Assembly (NCBI GenBank): GCA_963691655.1
Contig: OY829329.1
Span: forward strand, 55,441,408 to 55,505,407
Length of the DNA stretch: 64,000 nucleotides
Origin: Toxonevra muliebris
Taxonomy: Eukaryota; Arthropoda; Insecta; Diptera; Pallopteridae
Reading direction: 5' to 3'
The position numbers and the translations under genes were made by a program. How positions within the stretch are numbered: position 1 is the stretch's first letter; each line of letters begins with the position of its first letter. This document shows, in pieces, positions 47,773 to 57,674 of the stretch. The notes under the pieces were generated by a model. The model saw only the letters and a list, made by a program, of their open reading frames with translations. It was not told the origin of the DNA and ran no database searches.

Positions 47773-48660
47773 CACAGTGTGACAAAAAACCAAAATTTAA
47801 ATATACTTTTTTCGAGGTTTACACCTTTCGTAGGTCTAGTCAAGCAGAAAAAAACTGCATATTCATAACTTTCAATTGACCCTCAAAATCTGGGCTTAGG
47901 CCCAAAAAAACCCATTTTTGATAAATGAAAGCATATACTTGCTCGTAACTTTATTTTTATTTATCCCAGGAGTAAGTTTTTAAATTCCAATGAAAAGAGC
48001 TGCTTACAATGATACATAAATTGTTAATATATCTTAAGGAATACCGGAGTTAGAGGGCAAAACATAAGGAAAATCGAGAAAAATTTTATATTTTTTCATT
48101 TTGAATGGCGTTTTAAAAGACTATTTTGTTTACCAGTGTATATATGAGAGTATATGAAAATAAACTGCATTCAATTCTATTTCCAACGTGCTATAAATTT
48201 TCAAAATCCATTGAGGTGTAGCTGACTTCTTTAACTCTTTTATTTGACTACTCAAAAAATTTTAATACGTAAAATGTAAGTATTTGTATACGAGTATTAC
48301 ACCAACTAAGTATTTAAGTATACAAAACAGCAGCTTAAAAATGTACGTATTTTTTTCCAGTATATGGTGCTTGAAGTCGAATATCTCAATCAAACCTCAA
48401 TGGATTTTAAAAATGTTGAAAACAGAATTAAATGCAGTTTAGTTATTTATACCTTTATATATACACTGGCATACAAAATGAAAAAAATATAAAAAAATTC
48501 AATTTTATGCTTCAAGTATATGCTTCAACCTGCTTAAAATGGGTTTTTCGTCCCTAATAGGGTCAATTCGAAATTCTGAGTATGCAGTTTTTATCTGCTT
48601 GACTACACCTACAATTTGAGCTATGTCTCGAGGCAAGTATATTTTCACTGTCACACAGTG
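47773..48660. mobile_element. 888-bp foldback element
   Basis: The two halves are long imperfect inverted repeats. Both ends start CAC(A/T)GTGTGACA. Inner matches include GTAGTCAAGCAG, CATATACTTG, CCAGTGTATATAT and AAAATCCATTGAGGT. The left arm runs to about 48220 and the right arm starts near 48395. The left arm carries an extra 170 bp or so. TAA at 47770-47772 and 48661-48663 may be a 3-bp duplication. No open frame is seen. Confidence 0.7.
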
Positions 48661-48663
48661 TAA

Positions 48664-49529
48664 TTTGGTTTTTATGATTCATTAATATTTTCAGATTTAT
48701 GGTGTTTCAACTTGAGATACAATTTCTTTGTTTTAAACCTGATTGCTTAACTTCATTCTGACATGAGATTACAATTTGCTACAGTTCAATAAAACAAGAA
48801 AATTGATATTGTTTTTTATTAACTAAAATTAGCTGTGGTTGCTAAAAGGTATTATAAAATTCATTTGAATTATGTAATTAAATTTACATACGTAAATCGG
48901 AAATGAATTTTTGTCATAAAATTGGAAATTCCCTTTTTTTATGATAATAAAAATATATGGCATACTCAAGAAATTTCACCCTTGAGCTTGCATGAAGCTT
49001 TTATTTATCGCACAGATAATGGAATACACTTTCTAGAGGAGACTATAGTGGAACTGGTGGTTTGAGTCAGCACAGAAATTACGATGAAGTCGCCATGAAT
49101 TGAATGTGTCGTTTGGGCATTGAATAATTGGATGACATTGTTAAGAAAAAGACATTGGCCACAATCTTAAGATTAAAAACCTTTTATGCAGGGCAACCAT
49201 GAAGAAATAAGGATGAGGAATAAAAAGAAATATCAACGAACGAACAGCACAAAAGAAAACTTGCCGGTACGAGCAAGTCTATACTTGTCTGCTCTCGCCT
49301 TTCCTATCTTGCCTACAAACTCGACTTGCCGACAAGAAAACTTGCCGTGTGGGAAAGGGGACTAATAATTTCATATTCACATTATAAAAATATGTTTAAA
49401 AAATGCACTTATAATGTATTTAAATAGAAAAATATCTGTATTAAAAAGACACACTTATTCCTTCACACTGGTTCTTCTTTTTCACTAAAACAATACCAGA
49501 GTACCGTTCCTAGTTTACTTTCCAGTTTA
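48664..49529. other. Non-coding, nothing recognised
   Basis: AT-rich DNA between the foldback and the nested Tc1-type elements. No feature was identified. Confidence 0.4.
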
Positions 49530-49562
49530 AGGAGTGAGATCGAAAAAATCTTAACATATATA

Positions 49563-50850
49563 CAGGGTGACAATTGTAAAGTGACGCAAGTTTAATACTC
49601 TGCAGCAAGCTTTGCCATTTACCGTTACTTTAATTTAAAAAGCAAATTCATTCATCATTGGCTTCGCTTTTAATTTCATTTGAATTTTTGTTATTACATT
49701 TTGAAATTTCCATAAAAATGGACAAGGAAAATATTCGTCGTGAAATTATGAAACTTCATTTGGCAAATTATAGTAGCCGTCAAATTGCAAAGGCTTTAAA
49801 TTTGTCAAGTCGTACGGTAGACCGAGCTATTATTCGATATAATGAAACTGGGGGTTTTGGAGATAGAGACCGGGGAAAATTTTCAACAGTTGCCACTACT
49901 GGTTTAACAGAAAAAATTCGTAAACGAATCAAGCGAAATCCAAGGCGCTCAATGAGAAAAATCGCTAAGGAAGTGGGAGTAAACCGTAAAACAGTGCGAA
50001 TCATTGCAAAATCAAAGCTTAATCTTAATCCGTACAAGCTCCGAAAAGCTCAAGATCTGACACAAAAAAAGAAAGATTTGCGTCTGCAAAGATGCAAGGC
50101 GTTGCTACGCTCCTCCGTGTTAAAAAATGTTGAAAATATCTTGTTTACAGATGAAAAAATTTTCACGGTTGAACAACATTTCAATGCGCAAAATGACCGA
50201 ATGTGGCTAACATCATCATCGCAACAAAATAGGACTGTTGGCCGAGTTCAAAAGCCAGCTTCCGTTATGGTATGGGCTGGAGTTTCCGCTAATGCCAGAA
50301 CCACTCTAATATTCGTTGAAGAGGGTGTTAAAATTGACCAGGTTGTTTATCGGAGCATTTTAAATGAACATGTTCTTCCCTGGGCCCAAGATACATTTGG
50401 AAATGAAAACTGGACTTTCCAGCAAGATTCTGCACCTTCCCACATGGCAAAATTAACGCAAACATGGATAAAAGACAGTTTTTCTGGATTCATAACATCT
50501 CAAGAATCGCCACCATACTCCCCAGACTTGAATCCAATGGACTACTCTATTTGGAGTATTTTAGAGAGTAAGGCTTGTGCATCTCAACACCACAGTCTGG
50601 AGTCGCTGACAAATTCATTAGAGAAAGCCTGGACTGAAATTGATCAGGAAGTCCTGCGGCGAACAGTCCTACGATTTCCGGATCGATTGAAGGCATGTGT
50701 GCAGGCTAAAGGAGGTTATATTGAATGAGGTGGTGTTCAAATGAATGCTTATATATTCAGCAATGTTAACATTTAATTGTACTTAATGGAAGTACGTCCT
50801 TTTGAAAATAACTGCTGAAATGTGTGCGTCACTCTACGATTGTCACCCTG
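49563..50850 (+). mobile_element. maT-like transposon copy A, full length
   Basis: A 1288-bp element with TIRs of about 26 bp beginning CAGGGTGACAAT and continuing GTAAAGTGACGCA, flanked by TA at 49561-49562 and 50851-50852. It carries one uninterrupted transposase. It lies inside a Tc1-like element and in opposite orientation to copy B (52864-54151), which is also 1288 bp. Confidence 0.93.
49718..50728 (+). CDS. maT-like DD37D transposase (copy A), intact
   Basis: 336 residues from ATG 49718. The open frame extends 60 bp upstream only through a TTG and is probably UTR. Residues 1-110 hold two helix-turn-helix motifs (SSRQIAKALNLSSRTVDRAI and SMRKIAKEVGV). The catalytic centre reads LFTDEK, FQQDSAPSH and SPDLNPMDYSIW, with 37 residues between the second and third Asp. 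DD37D is the signature of the maT clade between mariner and Tc1. It would bind the TIRs and catalyse cut-and-paste at TA. Relative to copy B it differs at about 11 residues, including Ser for Trp just before PPYSPD. No stop or frameshift. Confidence 0.93.
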   Translation: MDKENIRREIMKLHLANYSSRQIAKALNLSSRTVDRAIIRYNETGGFGDRDRGKFSTVATTGLTEKIRKRIKRNPRRSMRKIAKEVGVNRKTVRIIAKSKLNLNPYKLRKAQDLTQKKKDLRLQRCKALLRSSVLKNVENILFTDEKIFTVEQHFNAQNDRMWLTSSSQQNRTVGRVQKPASVMVWAGVSANARTTLIFVEEGVKIDQVVYRSILNEHVLPWAQDTFGNENWTFQQDSAPSHMAKLTQTWIKDSFSGFITSQESPPYSPDLNPMDYSIWSILESKACASQHHSLESLTNSLEKAWTEIDQEVLRRTVLRFPDRLKACVQAKGGYIE

Positions 50851-50956
50851 TAAAATTCAATAATTTTTAAACGGTTAATCTTAGAGTTTTAATTTTTTTT
50901 TTTTTATTTAATTGATAATATTTTACAAATTACAGAAAAATATAACTTTTATAGTT

Positions 50957-51947
50957 CTAACCACTATTTATGAACTCGTGGACCTTTTTTGGTAAGCCTT
51001 CCATTAGAAATTTGATAGTTGTTTCAGACACCTTTTTGGATCAGTTTGCCCATCTCCTTTTAAAATGTTCGATATTTTGCGACACCTTTTTTGTGCTTTT
51101 TAAGTTTCTTTTTACAAGAGCCCAATATCTCTCCACTGGTCTTAGCTCCGGACAATTTGGAGGATTGACCTCTCTTGGAACAAAAACTGTGTTATTACTT
51201 TGGTACCACTCCAGAGCTTTCTTTGCCGTAGTGACATGATGTCAAATCGGGCCAAAAATATGTGGACACATTGTGCTCTCTTATGAAAGGAAGAAATCTT
51301 TTTTTCAAACATTCTTTGATGTATATTTCGGTATTTATAGAGCCCACTGTAACAAATGACTTGCTTCTTTTGCCGCAACTGCATATAGCTTGCCATACCA
51401 GGAATTTTTTAGGAAATTTTGTCTGCTTTTGGATTCTAATTTGTTCTTCGACATTTCCTCGAGTATCAGCAACATAAAAATTTTGACCCGGAAGCTGCGT
51501 AAAATCTGCCAGTACATACGTTTCGTCGCCCATTATACAACATGAATATTTCGATTTTAATTTCCAAGCCCTACTTTTGGCGTCTAAATTTTTTGCAGCA
51601 TTCCTGTCTGGAACTTTTTGGACTTTGTATGATTTCAAACCTGCGTTGGCTTTAACGTTTCGCACCAAATAATCAGAGCACTGGGCTAACCGGGCAGCTT
51701 TTCTACCAGATGTGTTTGGAGATCTTTTCAAAATGCTTTCTATTTTTTTGGCTTTCCCAATATCATGTGGTCCTTGTTTTCTTCCCGAAACAGGTTTCCT
51801 ATCGATGTTCAAATTCTCCTGAAACTGTTTAATAACATTGGAAACAGTTTGACGGCAGACCTTCAATTCTTTGGCCAATTTTTTGTAGGACCAATTTGGA
51901 TTTAAATTTTTAATAATTTTAAGACGTTCTTCTTTTTCTTCACTCAT
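50957..51947 (-). pseudogene. Tc1-like DD37E transposase, frameshifted
   Basis: The reading starts at ATG 51947 (MSEEKEERLKIIKNL) with an HTH (SYKKLAKELKVCRQTVSNVI). The first catalytic site is IMGDETYVL and the second YFWPDLTSCHYG. A 1-bp frameshift at about 51215-51225 follows, after which the other frame continues ALEWYQSNNTVFVPRE and PNCPELRPVERYWAL. The third acidic residue is Glu, 37 residues after the second. A TGA at 51041-51043 replaces a likely Trp codon. The end is TAG at 50957. Inactive in this copy. Confidence 0.85.
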
Positions 51948-52575
51948 TTTGATCAAACTCACAATAAATCAACATGTTTGTCATTAAAAATTACAACTGA
52001 CATATTTTTCAAAGATAACTAGATCGAAGAAATTTTTAAATTTTACACCCAAAAAAAGTTATTACGTAAAACGTGTGTTAAGATTTTTTCAATCTCACTC
52101 CTTATTTTAGCAGTTGGGCTCATTGAAGGAGTTCGAAATGATAAATATTTTATTTCAACTGATTAATATTCAAGATTATAGCACATATACGCAAATATTT
52201 GACCCATAAATGTAAATGTTTATCATATCATACATATGCATATAGATAACTAAAAATCACATATGTATATGCACCTACCAAATAAATGATAAAAATTTTT
52301 ACTTATTAGTACACATGCATTAGCATAAAACTCTATGAAACCACAACTAAGATATGAATATTAATAGAGCACTTCTATCTATGTTGCTAGGAAAAAAAAA
52401 ATCCTCTCTTTTGCATATGAATTTTGACAGGCTTGAGCATTTGTTTAACCCATTAACGAACAAAAGTGTATTTCTGTGAGGGTCATGTGTGCCAGTACAC
52501 TCTGAAAATTTGATCGTCCACATTTGGATGCCAGACTAATTGTGCACTTAAATCTCACCAGGTCACTTCAAACAG

Positions 52576-52860
52576 GTGATGGAGTGTCTTGATAAACTAA
52601 ATACGCTTGGGTTGAATAATCGGGTTTGGATCCTTTGGGTGCCGGGTCATAACGGGATTGAAGGAAATGAAACAGCGGATACACTAGCAAAGAAAAAAGC
52701 ATCAACTCCTTTCGTAGGTCCGAAGCCGAATTAATTCTAATGAATCATGTAGGTTTTGCAGAGAAGATAGGGAATCTGAGAAGCACATAAGAAATCTAAC
52801 AGTTTTCCCTTGTTTACTATGGTCATCCGCCCAAAGAAAAAATTTAAGGTCTCATTGCAT
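52576..52860 (+). pseudogene. LINE RNase H fragment
   Basis: Reads VMECLDKLNTLGLNNRVWIL, then WVPGHNGIEGNETADTLAKK, a classic non-LTR RNase H block. After a stop at 52732-52734 another frame gives CRFCREDRESEKHIRN, like the Cys/His motif that follows RNase H in Jockey/I-type elements. The fragment is cut off by the maT-like copy B at 52864. Confidence 0.8.
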
Positions 52861-52863
52861 GTA

Positions 52864-54151
52864 CAGGGTGACAATCGTAAAGTGACGCACACATTTCAGC
52901 GGTTATTTTCAAAAGGACGTACTTCCATTAAGTACAATTCAGTGTTAACATTGCTGAATATATAAGCATTCATTTGAACCCCACCTCATTCAATATAACC
53001 TCCTTTAACCTGCACACATGCCTTCAATCGATCCGGAAATCGTAGGACTGTTCGCCGCAGGACTTCCTGATAAATTTCAGTCCAGGCTTTCTCTAATGAA
53101 TTTGTCAGCGACTCCAGACTGTGGTGTTGAGATGCACAAGCCTTACTCTCTAAAATACTCCAAATAGAGTAGTCCATTAGATTCAAGTCTGGGGAGTATG
53201 GTGGCCATTCTTGAGATGTTATGAATCCAGAAAAATTGTCTTTTATCCATGTTTGCGTTAATTTTGCCATGTGGGAAGGTGCAGAATCTTGCTGGAAAGT
53301 CCAGTTTTCATTTCCAAATGTATCTTGGGCCCAGGGAAGAACATGTTCATTTAAAATGCTCCGATAAACAACCTGGTCAATTTTAACACCCTCTTCAACG
53401 AATATTAGAGGGGTTCTGGCATTAGCGGAAACTCCAGCCCATACCATAACGGAAGCTGGCTTTTGAACTCGGCCAACAGTCCTATTTTGTTGCGATGATG
53501 ATGTTAGCCACATTCGGTCATTTTGCGCATTGAAATGTTGTTCAACCGTGAAAGTTTTTTCATCTGTAAACAAGATATTTTCAACATTTTTTAACACGGA
53601 GGAGCGTAGCAACGCCTTGCATCTTTGCAGTCGCAAATCTTTCTTTTTTTGTGTCAGATCTTGAGCTTTTCGGAGTTTGTACGGCTTAAGATTAAGCTTT
53701 GATTTTGCAATGATTCGCACTGTTTCACGGTTTACTCCCACTTCCTTAGCGATTTTTCTCATTGAGCGCCTTGGATTTCGCTTGATTCGTTTACGAATTT
53801 TTTCTGTTAAACCAGTAGTGGCAACTGTTGAAAATTTTCCCCGGTCTCTATCTCCAAAACCCCCAGTTTCATTATATCGAATAATAACTCGGTCTACCGT
53901 ACGACTTGACAAATTTAAAGCCTTTGCAATTTGACGGCTACTATAATTTGCCAAATGAAGTTTCATAATTTCACGACGAATATTTTCCTTGTCCATTTTT
54001 ATGGAAATTTCAAAATGTAATAACAAAAATTCAAATGAAATTAAAAGCGAAGCCAATGATGAATGAATTTGCTTTTTAAATTAAAGTAACGGTAAATGGC
54101 AAAGCTTGCTGCAGAGTATTAAACTTGCGTCACTTTACAATTGTCACCCTG
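52864..54151 (-). mobile_element. maT-like transposon copy B, full length
   Basis: 1288 bp with TIRs starting CAGGGTGACAAT, flanked by TA (52862-52863 and 54152-54153). Same family and same length as copy A, inverted relative to it with 2.0 kb between. It inserted at the end of a LINE RNase H fragment. Confidence 0.93.
52986..53996 (-). CDS. maT-like DD37D transposase (copy B), intact
   Basis: 336 residues from ATG 53996 with no stop or frameshift. Same two HTH motifs as copy A; catalytic motifs LFTDEK, FQQDSAPSH and WPPYSPDLNLMDYSIW. It keeps the Trp that copy A has lost but has Leu for Pro just before the third Asp. About 97% identical to copy A at protein level, which argues for recent transposition. 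Whether either protein is active cannot be told from sequence. Confidence 0.93.
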   Translation of the reverse strand: MDKENIRREIMKLHLANYSSRQIAKALNLSSRTVDRVIIRYNETGGFGDRDRGKFSTVATTGLTEKIRKRIKRNPRRSMRKIAKEVGVNRETVRIIAKSKLNLKPYKLRKAQDLTQKKKDLRLQRCKALLRSSVLKNVENILFTDEKTFTVEQHFNAQNDRMWLTSSSQQNRTVGRVQKPASVMVWAGVSANARTPLIFVEEGVKIDQVVYRSILNEHVLPWAQDTFGNENWTFQQDSAPSHMAKLTQTWIKDNFSGFITSQEWPPYSPDLNLMDYSIWSILESKACASQHHSLESLTNSLEKAWTEIYQEVLRRTVLRFPDRLKACVQVKGGYIE

Positions 54152-54425
54152 TAATGACAGGAAAAGAAGCAACAACTGGTAACATTATATTTATGCTATG
54201 TACTTCTCGGCATATATAAAAATAAATATGTATACCTAGTTTACCGGGAAGTAACTAACAGTGGCCGAAGCCTCAAAGTAACAGACGTACAACGAAAGTA
54301 ATTATTTTGAGGGACTCCTGTAATACTGAACTCGTTCGATAATATAACGAATTAGTGTTTTAATTGATTTTGGTTGTTGTTGGCATTTTTCCTTCTGATA
54401 AAAATCAGACAAAAGTCTGATAGTT

Positions 54426-54748
54426 CAGGGTTGACCATACAAGTTAACAAAAAACATCAGATCGACTAACGGCAATACGTTTTTGAATCCTCAGTCTTAG
54501 GAGATTTTTTCTATAGAGTAGTACACACCAATAAAACGCGCTGAAATGTTCACTTTTACATTAAGAAGCTGGCTTTTGATGTTTTGAAGCTGATTATTCA
54601 TGAAAATGGTATGGAACACTTCTGGTTTCAACAAGACGACAGATTTCAGACAGCTGGACTTTTTCCTCTGGGGCTACTTGAAGTCAAAGTTTTGTATCAA
54701 CAACCCAAGTATTTAAATGAATGAGTAAATCTAATATGGCCAACCCTG
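54426..54748 (+). mobile_element. Deletion derivative of a mariner-like element
   Basis: Inverted ends CAGGGTTGACCATA and TATGGCCAACCCTG bound 323 bp, with TA following the right end. Inside are two fused transposase pieces: NGMEHFWFQQD and then, after a deletion and frame change, LDFFLWGYLKSK. The segment between the second and third catalytic motifs is therefore lost. It resembles the family of the remnant at 5.9-6.8 kb. Confidence 0.65.
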
Positions 54749-57337
54749 TACATGTTACTCTTTATTATTCACACCTAGATCTTGCAGAAATGATTTCGAG
54801 TGACTTCAAATGATTTCGAGTGACTTCAAATGAATTCGAAGGAATTCGACTAAATTTAGTTAAAAACTGCAATCAAAAGATTGCGTTTAAATGATTTCAA
54901 AATTATGATTTAAAATATGAATAATTATTCGCTGGTGGCAATATGATTAAGAATAATTTTTTTAAATTCTTAATCAATGAATACAAAAAATGAATTAGTC
55001 GCAAATGATTGCATTCTTTTGCAGCCCTGCCATCAAATACCAAATGATAATTTCAACTCCATAACAATAACTCCGCAACAATAATAATTGTGGTAGATAC
55101 AGGCCAGATTTACCTTTCGCATGCTGGTATTAGCATCTTGAGACATAAAGTGCACGATCTTGATAGGTTTTAGGAACCTATCCTGGCGGTAGAGTCTTCA
55201 AAAAGGACTCTGAACATTTAAAATGGGCGAAAAAAGACAGTTTTTGGGTCGAAAGTTCATTTTGAACGGTTCAACAGGTTTTAGATAAATTCCTGGTGGC
55301 ACTATGTAAAAGAGCATCAACAAAAACATATAATCTATTACATTTGACTTAATTTTTCGACAGTATATTGGAGTATATTGGAACACACAAATGGGTTAAG
55401 AGCATACAAAAAATTTTTGTTAGATGATAATATATTCCAAAAATTTATATGCACATTTGAATGACAAACAATAATGGGAAACTTTTTCATACAAGCTCAG
55501 TAAATATTCTTTGAAGTTTGAAACTTTCGAACGATATAGAAAATTGGAACATAAAATTATATGTTTGCATACCAGTAAAAGTTTTAATGTTTTCCTTTAA
55601 CCAAGAAAGGAAAAACTTATATCAATTTATTATATAAATAAATTGAACACAAGAACACAAAAAAAAAAAGAAACAAAATTCTAGCAACAACTTCTTAATT
55701 TGCCAATAAAAATTAATCAAATCAAACATATGAGAATTGCAGCTTGTGTAAAGCTTTTACTCCTCAAGCGCACTACTACCTTCTTTTAAGCCACCCTTTA
55801 TGTCTCTTTTTATTTATTTTTTTTTACCTCCTTTCACACAGACACATGCTAATATGCACACAGGCAAGGCATATTCTGCAATGGGGTCAAGGTATTTTTT
55901 TTCACACAGTTAACATGTTGCTGTTGCTATTCTTGTTGTTGTTGCAGTTGTTATTATTGTGTTATAGTTGCATAATGAATGCAACAACAACAGCAACCAG
56001 AACTGTATCAACAACAACATGAAATGGAGGAAAAAAGAAGAAATGTGAAGTGAAGAGTCCATATAGATGAAAATTCTTTTTCACATTATTCCACTAAAAC
56101 ACACACACACTTATACACATTCATTTATACTCTTGTATACAGAATGATGATGCCTGCCACCAGTACACACACATACATGAATACAGCAATAATAAAGAAA
56201 TCAATAAAAAAAAATTTTAACTTTTGCCATTCTGCCCGCCCTCACCCCCGCGTTCCTTAGCTTTTGTTAGAAAGCAAAAAAGAGTTTAGTCAGTTGCATG
56301 CTCTTCTTCCTCGTTCTCCCTACATAAAGAGAAAGAGAGTAAAAGAGTCTGAAGAGCGAGAGTTACAATAATCATAATAATGCATAGTTACATATTAAAT
56401 TGATCCTTTTTTGGAGTGTATGAACGTTGTTGTGTGCATGTGTGTGTGTGTGTGTGTCATTTTTCTCAATTTAAACTTTTCTTCTTTTTTTTTGTTAACA
56501 TTTTCCTTTATGAAGCGTTCAAGTGCTGATGTTATTGTTGTTACTGCTCTGGCTGCTCCTTATTGTAGTTGTTAAATTTTGCTTTTGTTGCACACTTGAG
56601 CGCACAATGAATTTCCTTTCTTCATCCTCTTGCCTTTTGTCGTAAGAAGTGTAAAGTGCAAAAAAAAAAGAAAGGAAGTTCCTTACTCGCTTGCTTGGTT
56701 GCTTGTGCTCACACTTGAATATATCGTATGTGCATATGTAGGTACATATGTAACAAAAACAAAAAAAAAAAAAAAAGAAGAAGCAGTAGTAAAAGCTCAA
56801 GCAGAAGAAGAAGAATACATTTAACCAAACGACGGCGAACGATACTGATGACAAGGATATATGCCATGGAATACTGTCATCTTGTCATCATATCCCAACA
56901 CTTGAGCGCAAACGAAACGAAATGAAACGCAATGGTGTTGAGTCTATTTTATAACAAACGAATGAAAAAAACAAAACTTATATGAAACCAACACATATTC
57001 TCACACACACAGAAAGACAAATAACATAGAAATGTGTTAAAGTCGGTCATGAACGAATATGAGACATACACCTGGAATTTTGAATAGGTACACCCAGAAA
57101 AATACCCATCTCTAAAACAAAGAAAAAGTTTCCTCAATTTGAATCCACGAAAATTTCTCTCGTTTATGTAAATTTTCCTCAAAATTAAAAAAAATGTGTT
57201 CCTTTCATGCAACCATGGTGTTCAATTTGAAGTAAGTTATTTCTTCATTTTTGGAAATTTAGTTGCAGTGCTGCCCACCAATTGCAATAAAATCCCAAAT
57301 TTTAATGAGATTGTTAGAACTAAAATTAAAGGAGAGT
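54749..57337. other. Non-coding; microsatellites and CAA/CAG repeats
   Basis: Contains short GAATTCGA/GATTTCGA direct repeats (54790-54860), CTG/TTG stretches (55915-56020), a (GT)n tract at about 56440-56456 and GAA-rich sequence (56770-56820). Open frames are low-complexity. No exon was recognised. Confidence 0.4.
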
Positions 57338-57352
57338 AAGATAAAAAAAGTA

Positions 57353-57660
57353 GACGACCTCGATAGTCTAGTGGGTAGTGCACTAGACTTTCATCTGGGA
57401 GGTTCGGGTTCGATTCCCGTCTTCGTCTGGTGGTTAATTTTCATTACTTTCTTATATTCACTATCAATATGAAGTGTATGAGAATTATAAGATAGTGTAC
57501 AAGTACACACATTAATTGGTAATGGCAAAACCACCAAGCCGATAAAAAATTGCCACACCGCCGTTCGGAATCGGCGTTAAACTGTAGGTCCAACTATGTG
57601 GTATCACAATGGGTCGTTCAGGCCTAAGTGTGTCTCTCGACAGCCACTCCAACCTAACCT
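57353..57660 (+). mobile_element. tRNA-Glu-derived SINE, complete copy
   Basis: Begins with a tRNA-like head: A box TAGTCTAGTGGGTAGTGC, an anticodon-loop-like CTTTCAT, and B box GGTTCGATTCCCG. The body is about 235 bp and ends CCAACCTAACCT. The sequence AAGATAAAAAAAGTA at 57338-57352 recurs as AAGATAAAAAAGTA at 57661-57674, a target duplication. It is transcribed by Pol III and depends on a LINE for movement. Other copies are at 17173-17615 and 63171-63957. Confidence 0.88.
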
Positions 57661-57674
57661 AAGATAAAAAAGTA

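Larger units (their letters stand above)
49530..52102 (-). mobile_element. Tc1-like DD37E element interrupted by a maT-like element
   Basis: Inverted ends AGGAGTGAGAT(C/T)GAAAAAAT, continuing CTTAACA, are flanked by TA (49528-49529 and 52103-52104). Removing the inserted element at 49563-50850 and one TA leaves 1283 bp, a normal Tc1-type length. The transposase runs on the minus strand. The inner element entered a TA just inside the left TIR. Confidence 0.85.

Noticed and set aside
56519..56854. 111-codon minus frame near poly-A and GAA repeats
   Set aside because: Low-complexity sequence with simple repeats; no conserved motif.
57124..57428. Possible functional tRNA-Glu gene near 57.36-57.43 kb
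   Set aside because: The A and B boxes belong to a SINE head: the same head recurs at 17.6 and 63.9 kb with a shared body and target duplications, and the acceptor stem does not close.
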